Positions 25,001-33,142 of a stretch of DNA of 37,460 bases are shown piece by piece. A program made the translations under genes and the position numbers. The notes below the pieces were generated by a model, which searched no databases, was not told the DNA's origin, and was given only the letters and a program-made list of their open reading frames with translations. The stretch comes from Peribacillus psychrosaccharolyticus ATCC 23296 (GTDB lineage Bacteria > Bacillota > Bacilli > Bacillales > DSM-1321), in NCBI RefSeq assembly GCF_000305495.1, contig NZ_AJTN02000006.1, positions 1 to 37,460 of the forward strand, given 5' to 3'. The stretch's first letter is position 1. The number at the start of each line of letters is the position of its first letter.

Positions 25001-25840
25001 ATGGGAAAAAAGCTTGTATCACTAGATCACGTTGTTTTTAACTATGAAGGTTCGGACAGTCATGCAATAAATGATGTGTCCTTTGATATATATGAAGGTG
25101 AATGGCTTGCCATTGTAGGGCATAACGGGTCAGGTAAGTCGACGCTAGCTAAGCTATTAAATGGTCTTCATTTTGCTAGTTCAGGTGTTATTACCATCAA
25201 TGGCTCTGAATTAACTCAAGCTACGGTTTGGGAGGCTCGCCGAAAAATAGGGATGGTCTTTCAAAATCCCGATAATCAATTTGTTGGAACAACGGTTGAG
25301 GATGATGTGGCTTTTGGTTTAGAAAATAACGGAATACAGCAAGATATCATGGCTGAACGTGTTAAGCGTGCCCTAATGAAAGTTAAAATGGATGCATTTC
25401 TTGATCAAGAGCCGCACCATCTTTCCGGAGGCCAGAAGCAGCGAGTAGCGATAGCCGGTGTATTGGCGTTGCAGCCAGATATTATTATTCTGGATGAAGC
25501 TACCTCTATGCTAGATCCCAGAGGACGTGAAGAGGTCCTGGAGACGGTTCGAGAGCTTAAAGAGGAAAACGTTCTGACTGTTGTATCAATTACTCATGAT
25601 TTAGAAGAGGCAGCAAAGGCGGATCGGATCATTGTAATGAACAAAGGCCAAGTGCATCGTGAAGGAAGTCCAATCGAAATTTTTCGTCTTGAAGATGAAC
25701 TGATTGAGCTCGGACTTGATATACCATTCTCAGTAAAACTGAGTAAGGCGCTGCAGAAGACCGGTCTCGATCTTAAAAATGACCATCTGACAGAGGAAGA
25801 GCTGGTGAAGGAATTATGCGAATTACACTCGAAGATGTAG
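25001..25840 (+). CDS. ecfA1: ECF transporter ATPase EcfA1
   Basis: One of two ABC ATPases of the shared energy-coupling module that powers vitamin and metal uptake with substrate-specific S subunits encoded elsewhere. 279 residues. Walker A GHNGSGKST is at residues 40-48, signature LSGGQ at 141-145 and Walker B IIILDE at 161-166. GGGAGGACC precedes the ATG. It overlaps ecfA2 by 25 bp. Older names are ybxA and cbiO1. Confidence 0.97.
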   Translation: MGKKLVSLDHVVFNYEGSDSHAINDVSFDIYEGEWLAIVGHNGSGKSTLAKLLNGLHFASSGVITINGSELTQATVWEARRKIGMVFQNPDNQFVGTTVEDDVAFGLENNGIQQDIMAERVKRALMKVKMDAFLDQEPHHLSGGQKQRVAIAGVLALQPDIIILDEATSMLDPRGREEVLETVRELKEENVLTVVSITHDLEEAAKADRIIVMNKGQVHREGSPIEIFRLEDELIELGLDIPFSVKLSKALQKTGLDLKNDHLTEEELVKELCELHSKM

Positions 25841-26688
25841 AATATCGTTATTCAGTGAACACACCTTTTGAGCACTTGGCATTACATGATGTGAACATGA
25901 CGATTGAACCTGGGACATATACGGCTGTTATAGGTCATACAGGTTCTGGTAAATCGACACTTCTTCAGCATTTAAATGTATTGCTCAGACCGACTAAAGG
26001 ACGGGTGATCATTGGTGAACGAACAATAAGAGCTCAAAAGAAAAAGGAAAAAAACTTAAAATCTATTCGGCAGAAGGTCGGCATTGTTTTTCAGTTTCCT
26101 GAGCATCAATTGTTTGAAGAAACAGTCGAAAAGGATATTTGTTTCGGACCAATGAACTTTGGGGTACCCGAAGCCAAAGCAAAGGAACTTGCTCGGATCG
26201 CATTAAAGCAAGTGGGGCTTGAACAGGAAATTCTTAAAAAATCTCCATTTGATTTATCAGGCGGCCAGATGCGGCGTGTGGCCATTGCTGGTGTTATCGC
26301 AATGGAACCAGATGTGCTCGTTCTTGATGAGCCGACAGCTGGTTTAGATCCACGCGGACGCAAGGAAATTATGGATATGTTTTATCAGCTTCATAAGGAT
26401 AGAGGCATTTCTACAATACTCGTTACACATAGCATGGAAGATGCGGCCCGTTATGCAGATGATATTATTATCATGCATAAGGGAACGGTTTATCAAAAAG
26501 GAAAGCCAGAGGAAATCTTCTCAAAGCCTGATCAATTACTAGAATTGGGTCTAGATGTTCCAGATACAGTGCGTTTTCAGTTAATGCTGCAAAGAGAAAT
26601 GGGTATCCGGTTTGCACGCCCGAGCTTAAGTCTAGAGGATTTAGTAGCTGATATTAAAGAGGCGATGGAACGGGGGAACCGCTTATGA
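25816..26688 (+). CDS. ecfA2: ECF transporter ATPase EcfA2
   Basis: Second ATPase of the ECF module, forming a heterodimer with EcfA1. 290 residues. Walker A GHTGSGKST lies at about residues 39-47, signature LSGGQMRRVAIAG near 147-159, and Walker B VLVLDEPTAGLDPRG near 168-182. The start ATG 25816 lies within the end of ecfA1 behind GAAGGAAT-type pairing, so translation is coupled; the stop overlaps ecfT by 4 bp. Confidence 0.97.
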   Translation: MRITLEDVEYRYSVNTPFEHLALHDVNMTIEPGTYTAVIGHTGSGKSTLLQHLNVLLRPTKGRVIIGERTIRAQKKKEKNLKSIRQKVGIVFQFPEHQLFEETVEKDICFGPMNFGVPEAKAKELARIALKQVGLEQEILKKSPFDLSGGQMRRVAIAGVIAMEPDVLVLDEPTAGLDPRGRKEIMDMFYQLHKDRGISTILVTHSMEDAARYADDIIIMHKGTVYQKGKPEEIFSKPDQLLELGLDVPDTVRFQLMLQREMGIRFARPSLSLEDLVADIKEAMERGNRL

Positions 26689-27482
26689 TGGACAAAATGA
26701 TTTTTGGCCGTTATGTTCCTGCGGATTCTGCCATTCATAAAATGGATCCTCGAGCGAAGCTAATGCTCGTATTTTTATTTGTATGTACGATTTTCTTGGC
26801 GAATAATGTAGTGACATATGGTCTTGTTGCTATCTTTACTATTGGACTGATTATTTTATCAAAAATACCTCCTCGTTTTCTATATAACGGATTGAAGCCG
26901 GTGTTCTTATTAATTGTTTTCACCTTTTTGCTTCATATTCTTTTCACAAAAGAAGGAGAAGTCATCTTTGAATTTGGTATTTTAAACATTTATGAAGGCG
27001 GTCTTAAACAAGGTGCGTTTATATCGTTACGATTTACTTTCTTGATTTTGGTCACGTCCTTACTGACATTGACGACGACTCCTATCTCTATTACAGATGG
27101 CATGGAGGAGCTGTTGAATCCGTTTAAAAAGTGGAAACTGCCGATTCATGAGCTTGCCCTGATGATGTCCATCTCACTGCGGTTTATTCCGACATTGATG
27201 GAGGAAACGGACAAAATTATGAAAGCACAGGCAGCCCGAGGGGTGGATTTCACTTCAGGACCTTTAAAAGACCGAGTTAAATCAATTGTTCCACTGCTTG
27301 TTCCATTATTCGTAAGCTCATTTAAACGAGCTGAGGAACTTGCAACTGCTATGGAATCAAGAGGTTACCGAGGCGGTGAAGGAAGAACGAAATACCGTCA
27401 ATTGAGTTGGAATACTCGTGATAATCTTCTAATGGCAGCACTCGTAGTGCTTGCTGTCTTACTATTCTTATTACGTTCATAA
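26685..27482 (+). CDS. ecfT: ECF transporter transmembrane subunit EcfT
   Basis: Membrane scaffold of the ECF transporter joining the two ATPases to S subunits. 265 residues with several hydrophobic helices (about residues 27-45, 48-62 and 69-90, with a last one near 245-262). The two coupling-helix motifs with Arg are visible: AQAARGVDF (near residue 185) and AMESRGYRGG (near 222). ATG at 26685 or 26688 is possible; both overlap the ecfA2 end. Confidence 0.96.
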   Translation: MMDKMIFGRYVPADSAIHKMDPRAKLMLVFLFVCTIFLANNVVTYGLVAIFTIGLIILSKIPPRFLYNGLKPVFLLIVFTFLLHILFTKEGEVIFEFGILNIYEGGLKQGAFISLRFTFLILVTSLLTLTTTPISITDGMEELLNPFKKWKLPIHELALMMSISLRFIPTLMEETDKIMKAQAARGVDFTSGPLKDRVKSIVPLLVPLFVSSFKRAEELATAMESRGYRGGEGRTKYRQLSWNTRDNLLMAALVVLAVLLFLLRS

Positions 27483-27495
27483 TGAGGGACAAGAT

Positions 27496-28242
27496 ATGCA
27501 CAGAATAAAATGTACAATCTCGTATGACGGTACCATGTTTGCTGGGTATCAAGTTCAGCCGGATAAGCGTACGGTTCAGAGTGAGCTGGAGACAGCACTA
27601 GCAAGGATGCATAAAGGACAGGGTGTCAAAGTGACCGCCTCTGGCAGGACAGATGCTGGTGTTCATGCCAAAGGTCAAGTCATTCATTTTGATACTCCTT
27701 ATACAGTACCGGTGAAAAATTGGCAAAGAGGTCTCAATTCCCTCCTGCCTGATGATATTGCTGTTGTGAAAGCTGAAGTAGTTGAGGACACATTTCATGC
27801 TCGGTTTGATGCAACAGCGAAGGAATATCGCTATTTTGTATCACGTTCAGCTCAGAAAGATCCATTCCGAAAAAATTATATGTACAACTTCCCATTTCCT
27901 CTGGACCTGGAGCTTATTAAACAGGCAATTTCTCATCTCCTTGGGACTCACGACTTTACCAGCTTTTGCTCTGCAAAAACAGAGGTGGTAGATAAGGTCC
28001 GCACGATTCATGAAATTGAGCTCTATGAAGAAGGAGACGTACTTGTATTTCGTTTTAGAGGAAATGGCTTTCTTTATAATATGATTCGAATCCTCATGGG
28101 GACATTATTGGAAATTGGAAATGGAAAATTAATTTCCAGTATGGTCCCGGAAATTCTTCAAAGTAAGGATCGAAGCGCCGCGGGAAGGACTGTTCCAGGC
28201 CAAGGTTTATACCTCTGGGAAGTTGAATATAAAAAGTCTTAA
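27496..28242 (+). CDS. truA: tRNA pseudouridine synthase A
   Basis: Makes pseudouridine 38-40 in the anticodon stem of tRNAs. The start ATG 27496 (MHRIKCTISYDGTMF) gives 248 residues (B. subtilis 247); a longer in-frame start at 27451 lies inside ecfT and is not used. The catalytic Asp53 is in GRTDAGVHA. Later blocks FTSFCSA and RGNGFLYNMIRILMG are conserved. It sits 13 bp after ecfT, with GAGGGACAAG as the ribosome binding site. Confidence 0.97.
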   Translation: MHRIKCTISYDGTMFAGYQVQPDKRTVQSELETALARMHKGQGVKVTASGRTDAGVHAKGQVIHFDTPYTVPVKNWQRGLNSLLPDDIAVVKAEVVEDTFHARFDATAKEYRYFVSRSAQKDPFRKNYMYNFPFPLDLELIKQAISHLLGTHDFTSFCSAKTEVVDKVRTIHEIELYEEGDVLVFRFRGNGFLYNMIRILMGTLLEIGNGKLISSMVPEILQSKDRSAAGRTVPGQGLYLWEVEYKKS

Positions 28243-28283
28243 AAAAATATTTTCAGGACAACTAAACCTGGTGTAACATTCTC

Positions 28284-28312
28284 TTGACAATGGACTTGGT
28301 AGAAGGTAATAT
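28284..28312 (+). promoter_or_regulatory. Promoter of rplM-rpsI
   Basis: TTGACA at 28284-28289, a 17-bp spacer, then TAATAT at 28307-28312. Strong sigma-A-type match directly upstream of the L13 leader. Confidence 0.8.
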
Positions 28313-28327
28313 AATATGGTATGAATT

Positions 28328-28372
28328 TTAATCCCGCGATAAGCCCCGGAATCTTATTGTGATTGAAAATAA
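28328..28372 (+). promoter_or_regulatory. L13 ribosomal protein leader (candidate autoregulatory RNA)
   Basis: Between the promoter and rplM the transcript can fold AATC...GCGATAAG against CTTATTGTGATT around a CCCCGGAAT apical loop. This is the position and shape of the L13 leader described for low-GC Firmicutes, where L13 is thought to repress its own operon. Assigned by context and recall of the family, not by a covariance search. Confidence 0.6.
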
Positions 28373-28407
28373 ATATAACTAATGAAACAATTTTTAGGAG
28401 GGTAATT

Positions 28408-28845
28408 ATGCGCACAACATTTATGGCGAAAGCCACTGAAGTTGATCGTAAATGGTATGTAATAGATGCTGAAGGTAAAACTTTAGGTCGTCTTGCTAGT
28501 GAAGTAGCATCCATCTTACGTGGTAAACACAAACCAACATTCACACCTCACGTAGATACTGGTGATCACGTGATTCTAATCAATGCAGGTAAAATTCATT
28601 TGACTGGTAAAAAATTGACTGATAAAATTTATTACCGTCACACTATGCATCCAGGCGGTCTTAAAACAAGAACTGCTCTTGAAATGCGTACAAACTATGC
28701 TGAGAAAATGCTTGAGCTTGCTATTAAAGGTATGCTTCCAAAGAATTCTCTTGGTCGTCAGATTTTCAAAAAATTGCACGTATATGAAGGCGCTGAGCAC
28801 AAGCACGAAGCTCAACAACCAGAAGTATACGAATTACGCGGATAA
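28408..28845 (+). CDS. rplM: 50S ribosomal protein L13 (uL13)
   Basis: Early-assembly 50S protein. The start ATG 28408 ([18 protein letters not shown]) gives 145 residues, the B. subtilis length, behind TTAGGAGGG; the in-frame ATG at 28363 lies in the leader and is rejected. [18 protein letters not shown] (about residues 26-43) and the terminal PEVYELRG are conserved. Paired with rpsI. Confidence 0.98.
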   Translation: MRTTFMAKATEVDRKWYVIDAEGKTLGRLASEVASILRGKHKPTFTPHVDTGDHVILINAGKIHLTGKKLTDKIYYRHTMHPGGLKTRTALEMRTNYAEKMLELAIKGMLPKNSLGRQIFKKLHVYEGAEHKHEAQQPEVYELRG

Positions 28846-28867
28846 TTATTAAAGGAGGTTAACTATT

Positions 28868-29260
28868 TTGGCACAAGTTCAATATTATGGTACTGGTCGC
28901 CGTAAGAGCTCAACAGCTCGTGTACGTTTAATCCCAGGCGAAGGTCGCGTTATCATTAACGGACGCGATATCAACGAATATATTCCTTTCGCAGCACTAC
29001 GTGAAGTTGTTAATCAACCACTAGTTGCTACTGAAACTACAGGCACTTACGATATCCTTGTAAACGTAAAAGGCGGTGGATACACTGGCCAGGCAGGCGC
29101 AATCCGTCACGGAATTGCACGTGCATTGTTGTTAGTAGATCCTGAATACCGTCCTGCTCTTAAATCAGCAGGTCTGTTAACTCGTGATCCTCGTATGAAA
29201 GAACGTAAAAAATACGGTCTTAAAGGCGCACGTCGTGCACCTCAGTTCTCAAAACGTTAA
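28868..29260 (+). CDS. rpsI: 30S ribosomal protein S9 (uS9)
   Basis: S9 sits in the 30S head; its C-terminal tail [17 protein letters not shown] touches the P-site tRNA. 130 residues, as in B. subtilis, with a TTG start at 28868 after AAAGGAGGT, also as in Bacillus. It is the last core gene; a mobile element is inserted right behind it, and the coding end and terminator are intact. Confidence 0.98.
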   Translation: MAQVQYYGTGRRKSSTARVRLIPGEGRVIINGRDINEYIPFAALREVVNQPLVATETTGTYDILVNVKGGGYTGQAGAIRHGIARALLLVDPEYRPALKSAGLLTRDPRMKERKKYGLKGARRAPQFSKR

Positions 29261-29285
29261 TATCTCTTTTATATCAACGTTTCAA

Positions 29286-29320
29286 GGCTCTCAACCATTA
29301 TTGGTTGGGGGTCTTTTTTT
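29286..29320 (+). terminator. Intrinsic terminator after rpsI
   Basis: A 12-pair stem with several G-U pairs (29286-29297 with 29302-29313, loop TTAT) followed by seven Ts to 29320. It ends rplM-rpsI and, in part, shields the minus-strand integrase from readthrough. Confidence 0.88.
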
Positions 29321-29323
29321 GTG

Positions 29324-29382
29324 ACTCTAAAAACTCTAAAAACTTTTGACCACATTTTGACCACGAAATTATTTTTGACCTC
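29324..29382. repeat. Repeats between rpsI and the integrase: probable arm-type integrase sites at the element end
   Basis: A tandem 9-mer ACTCTAAAA occurs at 29324-29332 and 29333-29341. Then TTTTGACCAC appears at 29344-29353 and 29355-29364, with a variant TTTTGACCTC at 29373-29382; on the integrase strand these read GTGGTCAAAA. Short direct repeats of this kind next to phage-type tyrosine integrase genes are arm-binding sites, so the left attachment site should be here or in the rpsI 3' end. The att core cannot be fixed because the other end is out of the window. Confidence 0.6.
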
Positions 29383-29385
29383 ATA

Positions 29386-30537
29386 TCATAACTCAATATA
29401 TCTTTGGAATTTTTGTGCTGTTTGCTCTTTTAGTGTATCCGTAACGTGAGTATAAATGTTCATCGTCATTTTTATGTCAGAGTGTCCTAACCGCTCTTGT
29501 ACTTCTTTAATACTTGCACCTGCTTCAAACAACAGGGATGCATGAGTGTGACGTAAACCATGAATAGTAATTCTGTGAAGCTGGTGTTTTTTTATTACAA
29601 TTTCAAGCTTTTCATTAGGATATGCTAAGCGGAGAGGAGATCCATCATCCCGAGTAAAAACCATCTTTCTATCCTCAAGGTGATTTACAATAGCTAAATT
29701 CGTTTCACTTTGCCGTATACGCCATTTTTTTAGTAAAGATGTGGTTTGAGTACTTAAACTGATTAGACGTCTAGATTCCTTTGTTTTAGATGTTTGAAAG
29801 ATAAACTCTCCCTTGTTGTGAAAAAGAGTTTTTGTAAAGCGAATAGAGCCAGTTTCCAAATCAATATCATCCCATGTAAGAGCTAATATTTCACCTTTAC
29901 GTGCCCCGGTATATATTAGTAGATGAAAAAGTACGTAATCACGAAGAGCTAATTCTTGTTTTGTTATTGCTAAAAATTGTTTCATATCATCCTTATTCCA
30001 ATAATTGCGCTCAGCTGCCTCGTTTTCCTCACTGTACAATTCCTTTTGCAGTCTTGGTATACTTACATGCTCTAACGGATTCTTTGTTATAATGTCCATT
30101 TTGACAGCATATTTAAAAACTTGGTTTGCTTGGATTTTTATATCGTTAACAGATGTAATTAATTGAGCAATTTCGTTTATCATTTGTTGACAGTATGTTT
30201 TGTTAATTTCCTTTATTTTTAATTTTCCAAAACGGGGTATTATATGCTTACTAAATTTTGATTCAATACTCTTCTGGGTGCTGGTCTTAATGGTTTTTGA
30301 ATGATTTGAAAACCATTGGTCAAATACATCCTTATAGGTAAGATTATTATTACTTAGGGATAAACCATTAGCTAACTCTTGTTCAACTCTTGACGCAGCT
30401 TGTAGTGCTTCTTTTTTTGTTCTAAATCCTCTCCGAGTTGTAGTTTGTCTTTTTCCAGTTTCGGGATTAATACCTGTATCTAGTTTAAATAACCACATTT
30501 GACCTTGTTTCGTTGTGTATTTTTGAAAAGATGCCAT
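29386..30537 (-). CDS. int: Tyrosine recombinase / phage-type integrase
   Basis: Site-specific integrase, 383 residues. An N-terminal arm-binding domain (about residues 1-58, with the WLFKLDTG strand and the GFRTKKEA turn) is followed by a SAM-like core-binding domain (about 64-150) and the catalytic domain. Catalytic residues visible: Arg213 in GARKGE, a Lys near 251-253, His326 and Arg329 in HGLRH, His352 in LGHSD and nucleophile Tyr362 in NIYTH. GAGGT precedes its ATG. It reads toward rpsI and ends 66 bp beyond that gene's terminator, the standard layout for an element integrated at rpsI. The coding start overlaps the end of the upstream minus-strand gene by 58 bp. Confidence 0.95.
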   Translation of the reverse strand: MASFQKYTTKQGQMWLFKLDTGINPETGKRQTTTRRGFRTKKEALQAASRVEQELANGLSLSNNNLTYKDVFDQWFSNHSKTIKTSTQKSIESKFSKHIIPRFGKLKIKEINKTYCQQMINEIAQLITSVNDIKIQANQVFKYAVKMDIITKNPLEHVSIPRLQKELYSEENEAAERNYWNKDDMKQFLAITKQELALRDYVLFHLLIYTGARKGEILALTWDDIDLETGSIRFTKTLFHNKGEFIFQTSKTKESRRLISLSTQTTSLLKKWRIRQSETNLAIVNHLEDRKMVFTRDDGSPLRLAYPNEKLEIVIKKHQLHRITIHGLRHTHASLLFEAGASIKEVQERLGHSDIKMTMNIYTHVTDTLKEQTAQKFQRYIEL

Positions 30538-31634
30538 TTTATTACCTCGTGAATTCTTATTTTATAGATGGTAAATTGCAAATTGCATTTGTAATTTCCA
30601 GCATTAATTAATTTCTTTTTTTTCTTTTTGTTTAGTTTGTATTCATTTATCCAATTTTCTATTTGGCTTGTTGATATATTTAACTTTTTTGCTTGATCTT
30701 CTACACTGCTATCATTGTTTAGAATAGCGTGTATGGCCCTATTTTTTGCTTTTCTAAAACGTTCAGCTTTTTTAATAGTTTTCTCATTACTTAATCTATT
30801 GAGCTTATCTGTAACCGCCCTGTATATTTTCCTACATTCTTCTTTTCCACAGGTCATTTTTCGCCAGTTACCTGTCCCCTCCAATGAATACGTCATTCCG
30901 CAACAAGGACAAATTGAAAATTTAATACGGTTCGTATCAGCAATAAATAATTCTATCCATGCTAATTCGATTAAACTTTTTACACCGTGAATACCAATAT
31001 CATTATCAGAAAAACGACACCCTTCTGAAATAATAGGACTGATATGAATTTGCATAATTGCAGTGGAATATATCGAATGATAGAACTCTGCCATAAAAGT
31101 ATTTTTACTTACAGCCGGCTTATCTTTCCAAAAACCATTTGAGTGCAAATTGGTTTCTAAAGTACTGTTAAGTTCCGAAAGATATACATCCATTCCTACA
31201 TTTGAATTACTTTTCTGTTTATCGGTTGCGCGAGAAAGCATTAATAAAGTAATAATTTCAAAAAGATTTTCCACATTAATAGTTATACCGGAATGAGCGT
31301 CTCTTACTCGAAGATGACCTTCCTCACCCATTTTAAGAAAAAACCCTAATAACTTAATTGATTTTTTATTAATAGAGGCTTCTAACTTATTCACAAGATC
31401 CGCTAAGTTGAGATTCTCTAATTTGGTTTCCTTGGGGTAAACCTCAATAAATGAAGTAGAAAATAAATTTATAAAAGGTAAAATGTTTTTTTTATCCGAG
31501 TAGCCCTTAGAAATAAGAATTTCGTTATCCAGATTAGTTTGCTTTCTAGTAATTCTAAATATCTTTTCGTGTTTTTCTGAAATTGAATATACTGTCACAG
31601 TTTGATCATTAAAATTTTCATTAGTCTTGGACAA
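30480..31634 (-). CDS. Unrecognised zinc-finger/HTH protein of the mobile element
   Basis: I do not recognise the family. The start chosen is TTG at 31634 (MSKTNENFNDQ), preceded by GGGGAGTG, giving 384 residues; an in-frame TTG at 31706 would add 24 residues but has no ribosome binding site and overlaps the promoter region. The long N-terminal part has no known motif. A likely zinc finger CPCCGMTY...TCGKEECRKIY lies about two-thirds along. A C-terminal segment (VEDQAKKLNISTSQIENWIN) looks like a helix-turn-helix, followed by poly-Lys. The last 40 or so residues after an A8 run overlap int and may be a frameshift run-on. It occupies the place where satellites and prophages keep their repressor, so a DNA-binding regulatory role is a guess. 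Confidence 0.7.
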   Translation of the reverse strand: MSKTNENFNDQTVTVYSISEKHEKIFRITRKQTNLDNEILISKGYSDKKNILPFINLFSTSFIEVYPKETKLENLNLADLVNKLEASINKKSIKLLGFFLKMGEEGHLRVRDAHSGITINVENLFEIITLLMLSRATDKQKSNSNVGMDVYLSELNSTLETNLHSNGFWKDKPAVSKNTFMAEFYHSIYSTAIMQIHISPIISEGCRFSDNDIGIHGVKSLIELAWIELFIADTNRIKFSICPCCGMTYSLEGTGNWRKMTCGKEECRKIYRAVTDKLNRLSNEKTIKKAERFRKAKNRAIHAILNNDSSVEDQAKKLNISTSQIENWINEYKLNKKKKKKLINAGNYKCNLQFTIYKIRIHEVIKWHLFKNTQRNKVKCGYLN

Positions 31635-31677
31635 GCCTTCACTCCCCGTTCTATCTAAATAATTAGCGCGGTCACGT

Positions 31678-31728
31678 TCTAAAGTTAATTTTACTAAACG
31701 TGACAATTATTGCTATTATTAATATACA
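31678..31728. promoter_or_regulatory. Divergent promoters with overlapping -35 boxes
   Basis: Plus strand: GTGACA (31700-31705), 17 bp, TATACA (31723-31728). Minus strand: TTGTCA (31706-31701), 17 bp, then a weak TTTAGA (31683-31678). The two -35 hexamers share TGACA, so polymerase could occupy only one at a time. This is the likely decision point of the element between the integrase side and the replication side. Confidence 0.5.
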
Positions 31729-31762
31729 ACATCAATACCAACAAGGGAAGGGGATTATTCGA

Positions 31763-31948
31763 TTGTTTAAACGTAATAAGGAAATTAGGCAAGCTAAAGG
31801 TGATATACCATTATGGGCTATTGCAGAACGATTAGGAGTCCATGAAAACACCTTTTATAACTGGATGAAAACAGAAATGATAGGAGAGCGAAGACAAAAA
31901 GTTATAGTAGCTATTAAAGAAATAAGGGAAGAATTGCAGAAAGACTAG
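31763..31948 (+). CDS. Small HTH DNA-binding protein
   Basis: 61 residues from TTG 31763 (MFKRNKEIRQAKGDIPLW), with GGGAAGGGG at 31745-31753. Helix-turn-helix visible in WAIAERLGVHENTFYNWMK (about residues 18-36), followed by a basic helix, similar to small regulators at the start of the early region of prophages and satellites. An upstream GTG at 31700 in the same frame has no ribosome binding site and coincides with the -35 box. First gene of the plus-strand run. Confidence 0.75.
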   Translation: MFKRNKEIRQAKGDIPLWAIAERLGVHENTFYNWMKTEMIGERRQKVIVAIKEIREELQKD

Positions 31949-31959
31949 GGGGAGCGATT

Positions 31960-32235
31960 TTGAATTTAAAACTAGAGATACCAGAAGATACGATCTTTCT
32001 AAATCGTTCAGATTTAAAAAAAGTACTACAAGAATTGTTAGTTGAGTTGAAAGATGATAAGTCACTTAATGAAATTATGACAATTAGAGAGGCAGCAGAA
32101 TATTTAAGAGTAAGTATACCAACAGTTCGTAACATGATAGCCAATAAAGAAATTCCTTATTTTCAAAGAGGGCAAGTAATTCGCTTAAATCGTATGAATG
32201 TTAAGGAATGGCTGTGGAACACCTCAGAATTTTAA
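31960..32235 (+). CDS. Excisionase-like helix-turn-helix protein
   Basis: 91 residues, TTG start after TAGGGGGAG. The C-terminal half, TIREAAEYLRVSIPTVRNMI (about residues 41-60) then KEIPYFQRGQVIRLNRMNVKEW, is a MerR/excisionase-type winged HTH (HTH_17). Such proteins act as recombination directionality factors or as regulators; here, with an integrase on the same element, an Xis role is plausible. The N-terminal 40 residues are unassigned. Confidence 0.75.
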   Translation: MNLKLEIPEDTIFLNRSDLKKVLQELLVELKDDKSLNEIMTIREAAEYLRVSIPTVRNMIANKEIPYFQRGQVIRLNRMNVKEWLWNTSEF

Positions 32236-32264
32236 ATACTTGAAGCTGGAGTGGGTGGGGTGGT

Positions 32265-33125
32265 ATGGCAGGATGGATTAAAGTTCATCGAGATTTATTA
32301 GATAAACCTATTTGGGTAGAATCTACACCTGAACAAAAAACGATCCTAATTACTCTCCTTATGATGGTAAATCATCAAAAAAGAGAGTGGGAATGGCAAG
32401 GGAGACCATATAACGTTGAGCCAGGCCAGGTTATTACTAGTTTGGATTCTATAGCTCAAAAGAGTGGGAAGGGCATATCGATTCAGAACATCAGAACAGC
32501 CTTAAAAAGGTTTGAAAAATACGGATTTCTAACAAACAAATCAACAAATAAAAGTAGGCTCATAACCATTATTAATTGGGTAGCTTACCAAAAAAATGAT
32601 GACGAATTAACAAGGGAATTAACAGGCAGTCAACAAGCACGTAACAGGCAGCTAACACCTAACAAGAAGGATAAAGAATTTAAAAATGATAAAAAGATAA
32701 AGAATAATTCCTTTCGTAAGCTGGATTCTTACGAAGAGGATAGTGCTCCTTTTCAGTTATCATTAAGGCTATTAAACAATATTAAAAAAAATATTACTGG
32801 ATTTAAAGAACCTAATCTTCAAAAATGGTCAGATGACTTTCATTTGATGATGAAAAGAGACAAGCGCACGTTTGAACAAATTGTATGCTTGATTGATTGG
32901 TGCCAAAAAGACTCTTTTTGGAAGTCAAATATACTATCTCCAGCTAAATTAAGAAAACAGTTTGATCAATTAGTTTTGAAGAGTCAATCTGAGAAGCAAA
33001 CAAAAGAAAAAAATAAAAGCATTCAACAGTTCTCTGTAAACCGTCCTAGTCATTGGGAAGAACCGAAACCCTTAACAAATGAAGAATACAGTCGAATGAA
33101 AAAATCAGAAGCTGAGTTGTTTTAA
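32265..33125 (+). CDS. Phage-type replication initiator (DnaD-like winged helix)
   Basis: 286 residues. The N-terminal block GWIKVHRDLLDKPIW (about residues 3-17) followed by a winged helix with IRTALKRFEKYGFLT (about 80-94) is typical of phage and plasmid replisome organisers. A lysine/asparagine-rich linker (about 130-150) leads to a C-terminal helical domain containing WCQKDSFWKSNILSP, the region expected to act with a helicase loader. It precedes the DnaC-like gene by 17 bp. It would bind an origin, possibly inside this gene, but no iteron set was found by eye. Confidence 0.8.
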   Translation: MAGWIKVHRDLLDKPIWVESTPEQKTILITLLMMVNHQKREWEWQGRPYNVEPGQVITSLDSIAQKSGKGISIQNIRTALKRFEKYGFLTNKSTNKSRLITIINWVAYQKNDDELTRELTGSQQARNRQLTPNKKDKEFKNDKKIKNNSFRKLDSYEEDSAPFQLSLRLLNNIKKNITGFKEPNLQKWSDDFHLMMKRDKRTFEQIVCLIDWCQKDSFWKSNILSPAKLRKQFDQLVLKSQSEKQTKEKNKSIQQFSVNRPSHWEEPKPLTNEEYSRMKKSEAELF

Positions 33126-33142
33126 TAGGAATAGGAGTGAGG

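Noticed and set aside
29324-29382. CRISPR-like repeat array
   Set aside because: The repeats are only 9-10 bp and nearly adjacent, with no spacers or cas genes; they fit integrase arm sites.
31700-31762. GTG start at 31700 for the small HTH protein
   Set aside because: No ribosome binding site, and it coincides with the -35 box of the likely promoter; TTG 31763 has a good Shine-Dalgarno.
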